A program made the position numbers and the translations under genes. This document shows, piece after piece, positions 36,433 to 48,465 of a stretch of DNA of 64,000 nucleotides. The stretch's first letter is position 1, and each line of letters opens with the position of its first letter. The notes under the pieces are model-generated. The model ran no database searches. It saw only the letters and a program-made list of their open reading frames with translations, and was not told where the DNA came from. This stretch comes from Hordeum vulgare subsp. vulgare (Eukaryota > Streptophyta > Magnoliopsida > Poales > Poaceae), in contig NC_058523.1 in assembly GCF_904849725.1 (NCBI RefSeq), forward strand, positions 341,723,948-341,787,947, given 5' to 3'.

Positions 36433-37910
36433 CTAAGGGCCAGATGGGAAGCCAAAGTCAGAAGGAGGAGCAGCAGGAAGATCCTCATCATCACTCACAT
36501 CAAGAGCGCCCAAGTCTCTCAGACGATCCTTGAGGGCATTCTTGGAGGATACGAGGCGAGAAACCACATCATGAGTTTGACCGCACTGGAAACAGAAAGC
36601 CTTCATCATGGCAGAATGTGCCTTGCCAATGAATTTGGCAAAGTGACCGAGAGGAGCTGAGCTGGATGAAGGGGTTGCTGACCGGGCAGCAGTGCGGCGA
36701 GTGGAGGTGGATGAGGTTTTCTTAGGAGCATAGTCATCCGCCATGTGATTGGGAATGGCCCGCTTGTGATGCGTGTGAGTGGGAGCAACAGTGAATTCAG
36801 CAACATGGTGAATAAAGGCCTGGATGAAGGGGCATGAGGGAAGGCTCGCTTGTATTGAAGACTAGCGAGCTGAATGTCATTCCAGAGAAAGTGAGGCACA
36901 TTAATCTTGCGCTTGGGGAAATCGTGTAAATGTGACATGATATCAATACAGTAGCCCCTGCAGGTCCCCCTGTCACCCACCTTGGGATAGATGGTGCGGA
37001 TAAGACACTGAAATATGATAAAGAAGGGAGAGCGCCAGATGGATACTTGGTTAAGATCCTTCATCTGTTCGTCTGCATCAAGTTCACGAAGTGGTTTGAG
37101 GAGAAAGCCACACGCCTCAGTGGGCTTAGGTGCATGGTTAGGATCACTCTTATGGATTTTGGTGCCAGAGTCGGGGAAACCGAGTGCGGCAACAAACTCA
37201 GCATAAGAGGCTGTGAACTCAACATCAGAAGTCATCCAACTAACAATGTTGTTTGAGCCAAAGAAACACGTGGCATAAAATTGATGAATAGCGGCACTGT
37301 CAAAATCGCACCGAAAAGCAAAGGGGGCAGCGATCCCCGTTGACTTAATGAGCTCAATGGCACCCGGGTATTTCGCCGGGTGAGTGCGAATATGCTCAAG
37401 ATCAATGTAAAGATGTACTAAGAGATCCTTAGGAATGATGACAGTAGAAAAGATGTTCGCTTGGACGTGTGTGTGGAAACGTGAGTCCATAGAGTCACGT
37501 TCAACAGAAAATTGGTTAACATCGCGACAGAATGTAAAGTAGGAAGACTTAGGAACCTTGGTGAAGTCCTTGACTTCACGACCTAAAGCAGGAGGAGGTT
37601 CAAGGGAGATGCGACGAGCATCACCTTCGGGCTGTTCGGGAGGATGCGAGGGCATGTAAGATGGCTTGCGAGAGCCTGTCTTCGAAAGATTCTTCCGAAC
37701 AGCTACAAATTCCACCCGTTCTTGAACTTCAAGTTCGTCCTCAAAGTCTGAGCCTTCCGAGGGAGACGAGCGAACCGAGCGAACCGGACGTCGGGCGACC
37801 CGTTTGACGGGACAGCGGTATTCGTCCTAGTCATCCGACCCTGTACCGTGAGTGGCAAGAGTGGATGAACCGGCAGCGGGCTTGCGAGCTGTGTGCTTGA
37901 TCCGAGGCAT
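36433..37910 (-). pseudogene. Accessory ORF with histone-H3-like N-terminus, one stop and one frameshift
   Basis: The ATG at 37910 sits in a good plant context (CCACCATGC) and opens MPRIKHTARKPAAG, close to the histone H3 tail. A TAG at 37827-37829 interrupts; the frame then continues through an acidic SEGSDFEDELEVQE segment and a globular middle (SYFTFCRDVNQF, PKDLLVHLYIDLEHI, GYCIDIMSHLHDFPKRK). Near 36850 a shift moves the C-terminus into the frame ending at 36433, which is Ser/Thr/Arg-rich and then acidic. The middle resembles the 'putative plant transposon protein' family seen in grass genomes. No enzyme motif is present. It has its own TATA box 200 nt upstream. Function unknown. Confidence 0.6.
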
Positions 37911-38110
37911 GGTGGAAGATCCTGGCTGCGAGGAGCGTCTGGAGGTGGATCCGGCCAGGGTGGTGACCGAAGGGAGACGAATCCGGTGAAGAACGGCCCA
38001 ACAGCAGCGAGGAAGGGCCAGGGGACGACGCGGAGGCGGCTGGGGCGAAATAGGGGAGGAGGAGGTGCGTGGTGGTTAGGGCAAAGCCCAGACCCGCGCC
38101 CTCCAGCCTC

Positions 38111-38118
38111 TATTTATA
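38111..38118 (-). promoter_or_regulatory. TATA box for the accessory ORF
   Basis: The - strand CCTCTATAAATAGAGG contains a perfect plant TATAAATA box 193 nt from the ATG at 37910, directly after the palindrome array. A start site near 38080 is inferred. Confidence 0.6.
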
Positions 38119-38315
38119 GAGGATCCCCGATGTGTCGGACGACCGACGGGCGCCGGACGTCCGGAAGCCGTCAGCGGTCGGACGACCGACAGGCGTCGGA
38201 TGTCCGTAAGCTGTCAACGATCGGACAACCGAGGATGGTCGGACGTCCGGACAGGAACAGGCGTCGGACGACCGAGCCGTGCCGGACGTCCGAGAGGGAG
38301 GCAGACAATGCTGAT
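38119..38315. repeat. Palindrome array upstream of the accessory ORF
   Basis: At least eight alternating units of GTCGGACGACCGAC and GCCGGACGTCCG, including exact CCGGACGTCCGG palindromes. The same core is clustered in both LTRs of this element, so the array looks LTR-derived or under the same control. Confidence 0.75.
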
Positions 38316-38318
38316 GGT

Positions 38319-40613
38319 TCAAGTGAATCAAGCGGAGGTAACATCCAACAGTATTTCCTATAGTGACTATACCTTCCCAACGCTCGAACAATGGAGTGTG
38401 TGGTGGGTTTAACCACCAAGTTCGAGTGCTACCTTGAGACAGGGACACTTAAGTATTTTCTGTCTTGCTCATGATGGTGAGGTGATAAGGAGTATTCTCG
38501 CATGTGTAGCAACCGAGGGCCTCTCAACTAACATATTTTGGACATGGTAGGATGTAAATCTTCTAACTCGATTACTATGATAAGTGTGGGTCAAAAATAC
38601 GGTCAAACGCATGAGTACATAGGATCATGCACAAGTTATCCTATTATAAGAACAAGGCACATGACACAAGGGCCATGGCACAAATTTGTCTCATTCGTAT
38701 GACCATGAAGTGCTAAGAGAACACCAACACTAAGCATTTCATCAGTGTAATTGACAAGGACATGCAGGAAATTTCAAAGTGGAAAAAGTATTATGTTCAT
38801 GCAATGATGCAACCTACACAGGGTTGACTCTAATGTTATACATGCATGAAGTAAATACTTGTTACCGGAAAAGCATTGGTATGGCGTAGAAGTAGCCGAG
38901 TCCTGTCTTGACTCTAATTTCTTCGTGACCAGCACCATCTTCTTCTGAGAATAAGTCAAGATAGCAATGCTTCTCCAAAGTACCTAAACCACCATTTAAG
39001 CACAATATGGTCCCCAAACTTATTGGGTCCAAAGTTAGTCCAACTACAATATATAGGGTAAGATCACTCAATTATGTGCATACAGATATAAGTTTTACTT
39101 TCAAGCACACCTTAACCTTTTAATGGATACGTCTGATTTACCATATACATATATTGGATCAAAGATACGATAGACACGCCATGTGCATCTACACAGAGTA
39201 GATATGCCTACACAAGACTATCAAAATCCAAGGATATACAATTTGGACAAATGAACACATAATTGTCAATTACAGAACATTCATGTCGTCCAAAATGGAT
39301 CAGGGTGACAAATCAACATATGATAGCACCCCAAGTTCAACACATGAACCGGTCAAAGCATCAAACCATGTAAGGTATGCATTTTGCACAACCTTACATG
39401 CATGTCCCATCCAAGTAGATGTATAAGTGTAGGTAATATGATTATAACTCCCACAACATTATGAAATAAATAGTACGAGCTCAAAGACATGCATGGGAGA
39501 TTATCGGGAGACACATGAATTTCTCGGCAAGTTATGTAGGTCAAATGAAGGCAAAGCCGAAATAGAATGACCATGAAAAAAACACTGCCAAGCCAGAGAT
39601 ACCATGTGTGAGAGAACACAATGGTATTTAGAATTATCAGTGGTGGTAGATGCCAAACGAGCACAAAGATCGTTTTATACTCACACAAGTGTGATATGGG
39701 AGTTTAACCATAAGCATAATGTTTAGATGTCGTACGTTAACATCCCAATTAGTTAGATCATAATGTAGAGAAATAATTCGAAAGGCATGCATCAACTATG
39801 CCCTTCTTTTAAGTACGATCTAGCGGCTAAGCCATGAGTATTGGTGTAGTAGAACATCATACTCACGCACATCTAAGGGATTTAGACACCAACAGGGTTA
39901 TTATGTGAATTAATACATGTGGAGCATGACACGCCACACAGTTATAGAATAACCCCATGTGGTAGATTCTGAGTGGCATACATCGGATGTTTATCTTACC
40001 AAGGGTTGTGACGTGCACAAAGCATATCACACTCCCTTAATGTGATAATCCATGTATTTATCATACAAGGCAATCAATCATCCAACTAATCTGATAAGTG
40101 GATGCCAATTTGAACTTCGGATGGCTTTGACATCCAACGAAATGATTGGATAATCTTGCACCGTGAATACTAGATGGAGCCCAATACATATATACACATT
40201 TTGGATTAGTGATGTGCGTAGAGTAGAACACTTCCCCTTTATGTGATGAGCTATTAACGTCTCAAAAGACCCACACAACGGTGAAACTAGGATGCAAGTA
40301 ATGATGAGGACTACACACAACTATATGACATACATAACGACCTACACATGATAGATAACACATAACAATCATACTAGTAGGCGCAACATGTCAAAGTACA
40401 TGCTAGGTACCAAACCTAGACATGAGAAGGAGTGGGGCAGGCAACTTTCAATGTAAACAATTTTAGTACAAGTTACCGCAAAGAGGCACATTGGATACGG
40501 GATATGGGCTCGATAATCCAAATGACTTGGCTTGAGATAATACAAATGATGAAGAGTCCTCAAATCTTCATTGTGTATCCAAGTCTCCAATGTCCTCCAA
40601 AGTCACCTATTGA
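38319..40613 (-). other. Noncoding region between gag and the accessory promoter
   Basis: About 2.3 kb, AT-rich and full of stops in all frames. I find no protease, integrase or reverse transcriptase motif. It may be badly decayed pol or unrelated filler. Confidence 0.5.
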
Positions 40614-42827
40614 TCAAGTTTGAGCTTGTTGGTCCCCAACTATGTTGGGTCCTAAGAGGTTAGTCACAATAGGCTTGGCAACCCAAATGGTTCTTTTCTT
40701 GACACCATTTTGAGTACCAACAAACTTGGCAAACACATTGCCAACCTTATCCTTCCCAAGGGAATAGATATCATCAATAGTGATTGGGGTGGATAAGTTA
40801 CCTCTCGTGCAAGACGAAGCGACGTGACCCTTCTTACGACATAAGCAGCAACATCTACCCTTTGCTTTCTTCCCAGTTGATTTCTCACCTCGAGGAGTGT
40901 TGGCTTGGGTCTTATTGGGAAGAGGCCTTCCTTCAGCTTGTAACTGAGTATGTGATTGAGTTTGTGGCTGCTTCCCTTGTTGCTTGTGACTTTGAGACTT
41001 CGTCTTCAGAGGGCAAGATCTCACATGGTGCCCTTTTACTTTGCACTTGAAGCAAATGATTTTGGCCGAATTCTTGACTTGTTCTAGGCCCCTCTTGTTC
41101 TTGTTTGAGTTTACTCCAACATCATTTTTGTCATTCGGAGATGTTTGCTCACCCAGGACGTTGTTGAGTGTGGACATCCCTTCATGACACTGTTCCAAGT
41201 CTTTCTTCAAAGAAGTGACTTGGGCCTTCAGCTCTTCGATTTCCTCTGCACGGTCAGTATCAACGCAAGTACTAGAGGAAGTGTAAGCTTCAATGTTAGA
41301 GCAACAAGGCAAGGAAAGTAATTCATCACACGAGGTAGAAACATTATGAGTAGACGAATTACGAGGACTAGCACATGGAAATATATTACTTTGACTAAAA
41401 GTAGTGCCATTGGCCACATGAGGCTCACTTGATGTTACCTTGGTGATGATAGCCTCATGAGCTAACTTTTGCACATTATGGGAGGTTAGAAGATCGGCAT
41501 GATAGCTTGTGAGCTTTACATGGTTTTCTTCCAACTTCCCATAATTTCTAGTTAGTAAATCAAGTTGAGCACGTAGCTCAATATTCTCCTTCAATGTTGA
41601 TACTTCAAAAGAGGTAGAGTTTGATGTACAAGTATCATCAATAATATGAGAGGAGTAAGTAGCAAATAGAGACTTCTCATGAGTAGATTGAAGCTCCTCA
41701 TAGATCTTAGAGGTTTTGATGAGCTCTCCCTTGACATTATTGCATTCAAGGAGAAGGACCTCAAAATCCTTTTTAAGTTTATCAAGAGTAACTTCAGTCT
41801 CTCCTTTTGAAGATCTTAAGTCTCTACATGCTTGATGACTCTTCTCAAGTTCATGTTCAAGTTTTTTACTTTTAGTTTGTTCTTGATTAAGTGAATCATT
41901 ACAATTTTCAAAGTAAGCAAGAACATCTTGGAATCTTTGAAGAGCGTTATTTTTAGCTTTATGAAGAATTTTACTGATCACATAGACATTTTCAGTCAAG
42001 TCATCATCATCATCCTCATCGGAAATATCATCGTTATTGCACAGGGAAGATGATACCTCATTATTACCTCTTGCCATGAGGCACATGTGAACTTGAGGAG
42101 TTGATGATGATTCTTTTGGTGAATCAGATTCTTCATTAGTCAAAAGTACTTCATATTTCTTGATTTCCCCTAAATGATTAGTCATAGAGCAACTACGGAG
42201 AAACAAGATATTTTGATCAAGAGGACACGGGAAAGCAGGCATATCACCACAGGCATTTGTCAAGGGATCTTTAGGTGAGATGCATGACCTATCAACACAA
42301 TAATTTACACTATGTGTGGTGCTAGATATGCTCGTGTCCATAGAGGCTATGACATTTTCATCAACATATATTTCTTCACTCACCATGTCATTACCTTGTG
42401 AGATTGAAGATGATGAGGTGTGCAAGCAATCGGATATGGAAGTAGTGGTGGACTCTTTATGATCGAAAAGCGTGAAGAGCTCATGCACCAACTCCTTCAT
42501 CATAATATCGTCTTCATCAAGATTGGACCCACCATATATATCTTCAAGTTAAGTCCAAACTTCATGAGCTGACTTGCAAGTCGAGATAGACTTAAACACT
42601 TCAGGAATTATGGTTCGATGAATGGCAAGAAAAGCCTCACAATCAAGATACATTTCATTAGTAGATGAAGATGCATCATCATTTTTGTCGGCAATCCTGA
42701 CAAGAACAATTCGTAAAGTATTTGGGCCCATGGCCCGAAAGTGATGAAGCATACGAATTCTCCATAGGGTATAATTTGTGCCATCAAAGTCAAAGGTGTC
42801 ATTGTGCACTAATCCAATAGTCGACAT
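40614..42827 (-). pseudogene. Sirevirus-like Gag, large, one in-frame stop
   Basis: The ATG at 42827 (MSTIGLVHND) begins a Copia Gag N-terminus with DGTNYTLWRIRM. A single TAA at 42549-42551 interrupts; the other 629 codons stay open to 40614. The middle is Ser/Thr-rich with a long predicted coiled coil (about 41950-41450, KSKKLEHELEKSHQ and similar heptads). Two CCHC knuckles follow: CFKCKVKGHHVRSC (about 41060) and CLCRKKGHVASSC (about 40840). About 737 codons and two knuckles fit the long Gag of Sireviruses. It would package element RNA. One lesion only, so relatively young. Confidence 0.82.
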
Positions 42828-42861
42828 CGATATTCTCTAGGTCATGAAACCAAATTAAAGA

Positions 42862-42883
42862 GAGACCTTGCTCTGATACAAAT
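42862..42883 (-). other. Primer-binding site of the non-autonomous element
   Basis: The - strand TTTGTATCAGAGCAAGGTCT starts at the 5' LTR edge. It matches the initiator-tRNA-Met-type Copia site apart from TTTG for TTGG. Confidence 0.75.
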
Positions 42884-44603
42884 TGAAAGGAACACGATGA
42901 CGCCTTGAGGGGGTGAATAGGCTATTTAAAAATTTGTTCGGATTTTGCTTAAACCTCATGTAGAAATAAACTAAGAGGATACTTTTCAAGCACAAATCTT
43001 AAATGCAATAGGCACCGCAACATGCACCAACAACACAATCTACCAAGATGGACACAACACGGTTACTAACAAGCACAAGTAAGTTACACAAACTCACTTG
43101 AGCTATATCACACGATGAGTAGGTGAACGACACAAGATACTAGATCACATTATAGCACACGATATATCAAAAGCTGCAACTGTGAACGTGTGGATATAGA
43201 GGGTATGCTTGAACGATTAATCTTGTACAAAGAAATAGCCAACACAATATAATGAACACAAACAATACGCAATGTATGTATGCTCAAGTAACACAAGTAA
43301 ACCACAAGTAAGGAGTTAGGGTTAGGGATAACCAAGGTCCCTGAGACAAAGATGTATCCCGATGTTCACTTCCTTGGAGGGAAGCTAGTCACCGTTAGAG
43401 AGGTGGATGTTACCACGAAGGCACACCAACGCCACGAAGGCTCACCCTATTCTCCCTTTGAGATAACACCACGAAGGCGTTTCTCAACCACTAGTGGTAA
43501 GCCTTTGAGGTGGCTTCCAAACCCTCACAAACTTTTCCGGGGGTAATCACACGGATTGATTCCTCTGCGAATAACTCCTACCGCCTAGGAGTCTCCAACC
43601 TCCAAGAGTAACAATATCACGGGGAATGCTCAAAACTTTCTCAAATCTCAAATAGCTTGGGTTGAGAGGAGGAGAGGGAGACGATCTATCTTTTGATTGG
43701 AACAACTCTCAAAGGGGCTCACAAATGCTCTCGGGATCTAAGATTTGGTGTGAGAAAATGTGTGTGAGGTAGAAATGTGTTCTTATCAAGATATGGCTGT
43801 GTTGGGCACACAATCTATCCTCTGAAGGGGCCCGGACGACTGGCCCTCGGACGACCAGAAGTCTCCGGATGTCCAAGAGTTTGGATTTGATCAAAGGCTC
43901 CGGATATCCGAAGGAGGTCAAACGTCCAGCCCTCGGACGTCCAGAGGGAGCCGGATGTACGAGATTTTGACTCTGTTACAAGGCTCCGGAATACCGAAGG
44001 GGTCGGTCATCCGGCCTTCGGACGTCCGGAGTGAGCCGCATGTCCGAGAGTTTGTTACTGTTGGGTTCTGTTTGGAAGATCTCAAATGAGAAGTGGAGAT
44101 GTAGTTTTGAGCAAATTTATCGCAAGGCCCGTGATCCCCTCTTAATAATGCGGGATCCCTAAAGACGCAAGAATCATAGAAAGGGTACCGATGATCCATA
44201 CTTGAGTGTATACTTTTATTCGCTGATCATCACTCCACACCACTAACGTCAAAGGAACTGATACCTTTGAGTTAGCCCTTTCATTTGAGCTTGATGTTGT
44301 TGTTCCTTCTTGGCTCAAGTTTAAAGAAAGACATGACGAAGTCTTCAAGTAGCTATCCCATACACAATGTGGAAAGCCTAGCTTATGTATTCATCTTCAT
44401 TTGTCCACCATGTGAACATACACAAGAATCAAGCATGTAGTGCTCAGGAATGCTTATCTTGATCTTGTCCTTGTTAGCACATGAGCTTGTCCTTATCAAC
44501 ACATGATCATTAACAATAGCTTAAGAGGGGATTAGTGATTAATTGTCTATATGTGTGTTGTTAGCAACATCAAAACATGATAAAGGGCATGATTGCACTT
44601 TCA
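42884..44603 (-). repeat. Non-autonomous Sirevirus-like 5' LTR
   Basis: 1720 bp; + strand TGAAAGGAAC to GATTGCACTTTCA. It carries the palindrome cluster at about 43825-44045. Confidence 0.9.
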
Positions 44604-44608
44604 GTTGG

Positions 44609-45431
44609 ACGCCTTCTTATCGGCCAGATACTTGGGGTAGTTGCACTTCGAGTGACCTGTCCCCTTGCAATAATAGCATTCTGTTTCCGGCTTAGGTCCA
44701 ACCTCGTGTTTCTTCGTCGGAAGGGCAATAGCTTTGCCACTCTTCTTGGAGTTACCCTTCTTGCCTTTGTCGTTTTTCTTGAAACTAGTGGTCTTATTGA
44801 CCATCAACACTTGATGTTCTTTCTTGATTTCTGACTTAGCGACTTTCAACATCACAAATAACTCGTTGGGTGACTTATTCATCCCTTGCATGTTATAGTT
44901 CAACACGAAGCTCTGATAGCTAGGTGGAAGTGATTGAAGAATTCTGTCGGTGATAGCTTCTTGCGGGAGTTCAATCCTGAGCTCAACTAGACAGTTAGAG
45001 TACCCAGATATTTTGAGCACGTGTTCACTGACAAACGAATTCTCCTCCATTTTGCAAGCATAGAACTTATCGGAGGCCTCATACCTCTCGATCCAGGCAT
45101 TCTTCTCAAAGATAAACTTCAACTCCTAGAATATCTCATATGCTCCATGACATTCAAAACATCTTTGAAGTCCCAGTTCTAAGCCGTACAAAACTGCATG
45201 TTGAACTAGTGAGTAGTCATCCTTACGTGCTTGCCAAGCGTTCAAAACATCTCGGGTTGCCGTAGCGGGTGGTGCATCACCTAGCACAACATCAAGCACA
45301 TATTCCTTTTCGCAAGGTTGGAGGATAAGCCTCAGATTTTGAGCCCAGTCAACAAAGTTGCTTCCATCATCTTTCAGCTTAGCTTTCTCTAGGAACGTAT
45401 TCAAATTTAGAGTTGCTACTGTGCGAGCCAT
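44609..45431 (-). pseudogene. Angela Gag, one in-frame stop, cut by insertion
   Basis: The ATG at 45431 (MARTVATLNLNTF) opens a Copia Gag. A TAG at 45126-45128 lies in AYEIF-stop-ELKF, where CAG to TAG is a likely origin. The frame then stays open to CYYCKGTGHSKCNYPKY, a CCHC knuckle with the last Cys changed to Tyr. The insertion at 44603 separates it from protease, which resumes at 34053. Confidence 0.85.
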
Positions 45432-46664
45432 TGATGTACAACATAAAATTTTGCAAAATTTACTTAGACTATGTTCAAGACAATTGAGTTTAGCTAATCA
45501 TATAACTAATAAACTCCCACTCAAATAGACACCCCTCTAGTCATTCGAGTGTTGCATGATCCAAAGTCACTAACTCAAGTCCGATCATCACGTGAGTTGA
45601 GTATAGTTTGAGTGGTGAACATCTCCATGTTGGTCATATCAACTATATGATTAATGCTCGACCTTTCGGTCTCTTGTGTTCCGAGGCCACGTCTGTACAT
45701 GCTAGGCTCGTCAAGTTTAACCCGAGTTTTCTGCATGTGCAACTGTTTTGCACCCATTATATGTGAACGTTGAGTCTATCACACCCGATCATCACGTTAT
45801 GTCTCGAAATGACAAACTGTCGCAAGAGTGCATAGTCGGGGAGAACACAATTGTATCTTGAAATTTTAGTGAGGGTTCAACTTATAATGCTACCATCGTT
45901 CTAAGAAAAATAAGGTGCATAAAATGATTAACATCACATGCAAATCATAAGTGACATGATACGGCCATGAACTTGTGCTTCTTGATCTTCATCACCAAAG
46001 CACCGGCATGTTCTCCATCGTCACCGGCACCACACCATGATCTCCATCATTGTGCTGCCATCGAGGTTGTCGTGCTATCTATGATGTTACTACTAAAGCT
46101 ATTGCCTAGCGATATAGCAAGAGCATCTTCAAGCACAAATTAATTTTAAAGACAACCCTATGGCTCCTACCAGTTGCCGTAGCATCGACGTGCAAGTCGA
46201 TATTCAACTACTACAACATGATCACCTCATACATCCAATATATCATATCATGTCTTTAGCCATATCACATCACATGCATACCCTGCAAAAACAAGTAAGA
46301 CGTCCTCTAATTTGTTGTTGCATGTTTTACGTGGCTGCTATGGGTATCTAGTATGATCGCATCTTACTTACGCAAAGCAACAACGGTGATATGCAAATTG
46401 CTATTTAACCTTCTCCAAGGACCGCCTCGGTCAAATCCATTCAACTGAAGTTGAAGAAACAGACACCCGCAAGTTATCTTTATGCAACAAGTTGCATGTT
46501 AGTCGATGAAACCAGTCTCTCGTAAGCGTACGAGTAAAGTTGGTCTGGGCCGCTTCAATCCAACAATGTCGTTGAATCAAGAAAAGACTAAGGAGGGCAG
46601 CAAATTGAACATCAAATACCACAAACTCTTTTGTGTTCTACTCGAGATATCATCTACGCATGAA
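45432..46664 (-). other. Angela untranslated leader
   Basis: About 1.2 kb between primer-binding site and gag ATG; long leaders are normal in BARE/Angela. No ORF is supported. Confidence 0.7.
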
Positions 46665-46682
46665 CCTAGCTCATGATGCCAC
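46665..46682 (-). other. Angela primer-binding site
   Basis: The - strand GTGGCATCATGAGCTAGG at the 5' LTR edge, the variant site of the Angela group. Confidence 0.75.
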
Positions 46683-48465
46683 TGTTGGGGAACGTTGCAT
46701 GGGAAACAAAAAAATTCCTATGCACATGAAGACCTATCATGGTGATGATCATCTACGAGAGTGAGATCGGATCCAAATATCCTTGTAGATCGCTAAGCGG
46801 GAAGCCTTAAGAAACGGAGTTGATGTAGTGGAACGTCTTCGCGATCCAAATCGCCGCCGTCCCATGATCAGTCGCAATCTAGCGCCGAACGGACGGCTCC
46901 TCCGCGTTCAGCACACGTATAGCTCGATGACGATCTCTGGCTTCTTGATCTAGCAAGAGAGATGAAGAGCTAGCTGAATTGTTCGAAAACACGACGGCGT
47001 GGCAGTGATGATCGTGAAGCTACTCCGGCACGGCTTCGCCGTGCCGTACTGATCTAGCTACGAGGTGTCACGAAGTAGTGGAGGGAGAGAGGGCTGCGCA
47101 AAGGCTTGAGTCCAAAAACCCTAAAATTCTCCGCTATATATAGGAGGAACCAAGGGGTGGGTGGCTTGCCTCCTACTCCAAGGACGAGCCTTCGGCCGAG
47201 GCAAGAAGGGAGGAGTCCTCCTCCAATTCGGTTTGGTGGAGGACTCCTTCCTATCTTGTCCACCTCCTTCTTTTTTTTCTTTTCCTTCTTTATAATGGCC
47301 TTGGAGGAAATAGCCTTATTGGGATGGCCTCACCAGGCCACTAAGGGCTGGTATGCCACCCATGGGCCTATTTCGTTCTCTCTTGGGTGGGTGGCCCCTC
47401 CCGGTAAAACCTCGGAACCCATTCGTCACTCCCGGTACTTAACAGGGAATGCCCGAAATCTTTCCAGAAGCGAAATGCAACAATCCTATATATCAATCTT
47501 CGTTTCCGGACCATCCGGGAGACACTCATGACATCCGAGATCTCATCCGGGACTCCGAACAACATTCGGTTACCAACATCAATAATTCAACTATATAGAA
47601 AATGTCACTGAACCTTAATTGTGCAAACCCTGCGGGTTCATGAACTATTTAGACATGACCGAGACACTCTGTGGTCAATATCCAATAGTGGGACCTCGAC
47701 GTCCATATTGGATCCTACATATGCTACGAAGATCTTATTGATTGAACCTCTATGTCAAGGATTCACAAAATCCCGTACATCATTCGCTCTTTCCTTCGGT
47801 ATGTTACTTGCCCTAGATTTGATCATCGGTATCACCATACCTATTTTAATCTTTTTACCGGAAAGTCTCTTTACTCGTTCCGTAATACAAGATCCCGTGG
47901 CTAACTATTTAGTCACATTGCTTGCAAGGCTTGTTTGTGATGTTGTATTACGAGTGGGCCCCGAGATACCTCTCCGTCACACGGAGTGACAAATCCCACT
48001 CTTGATCCATGCTAACTCAACGGACACCTTCGGAGATGCATATAGAGTACCTTTATATCACCCAGTAACGTTGCAACATTTGATACACACAAGGCATTCC
48101 TCCGGTGTCAGTGAGTTACATGATCTCATGGTCATAGGAATGTATACTTGACATGCAGAAAACAATAGCAACAAAATGACACGATCATATGCTACGTTTA
48201 TAGTTTGGGTCTTTGTCCATCACATCATTATTGTTTTCTGCATGTCACATGACAACACTTGTCTATGGCTAGGAAACCTTAACTATCCTTGACCAACAGG
48301 ATAGTCAACTAGAGTCTCACTAGGGACATAGTTTTGTCTATATATCGACACATACATTTATGTTTCTATTCAATACAATTATAGCATGGATCATAAACGA
48401 TTATCATGGAATAGGACATATAATAATAACTATTTCATTATGGCCTCTAGGGCATATTTCCAACA
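46683..48465 (-). repeat. Angela 5' LTR, uninterrupted
   Basis: 1783 bp; + strand TGTTGGGGAACG to CATATTTCCAACA. It serves as the reference that identifies the three 3' LTR segments. Confidence 0.92.
47135..47142 (-). promoter_or_regulatory. TATA box of the Angela 5' LTR
   Basis: CTCCTATATATAGCGG on the - strand, conserved at 19002-19009 in the 3' LTR. Confidence 0.65.

Larger units (their letters stand above)
34059..44603 (-). mobile_element. Non-autonomous Sirevirus-like Copia element with gag and an accessory ORF
   Basis: LTRs (34059-35764 and 42884-44603) start TGAAAGTGCAATC and end GTGGTCCTTTCA or similar on the - strand. A GTTGA/GTTGG duplication flanks the element inside the Angela gag-protease junction. 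A tRNA-Met-type primer site and a large Gag with two CCHC knuckles place it with Copia/Sirevirus. No protease, integrase or reverse transcriptase is found; a 2.2-kb noncoding stretch and an accessory ORF (37910-36433) occupy that space. Several polypurine copies precede the 3' LTR. Confidence 0.85.
4580..48465 (-). mobile_element. Angela/WIS/BARE-1-type Copia retrotransposon with nested insertions
   Basis: On the + strand the LTRs begin TGTTGGGGAA and end GGGCATATTTCCAACA, the reverse complement of the LTR ends of the wheat Angela/BARE group. The 5' LTR is 46683-48465. The 3' LTR is split into 4580-4758, 18725-19040 and 29613-30849. The flanking duplication CGAAG (4575-4579 and 48466-48470) is perfect. 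Internal order on the - strand is leader, gag, [34059-44603 insertion], protease, integrase, reverse transcriptase, RNase H and polypurine tract. All domains are present but broken. It is inserted in the leader of copia-A. Confidence 0.9.

Noticed and set aside
39353..39688. 111-codon - strand ORF in the pol-less region
   Set aside because: AT-rich random-looking frame without any pol or envelope motif.
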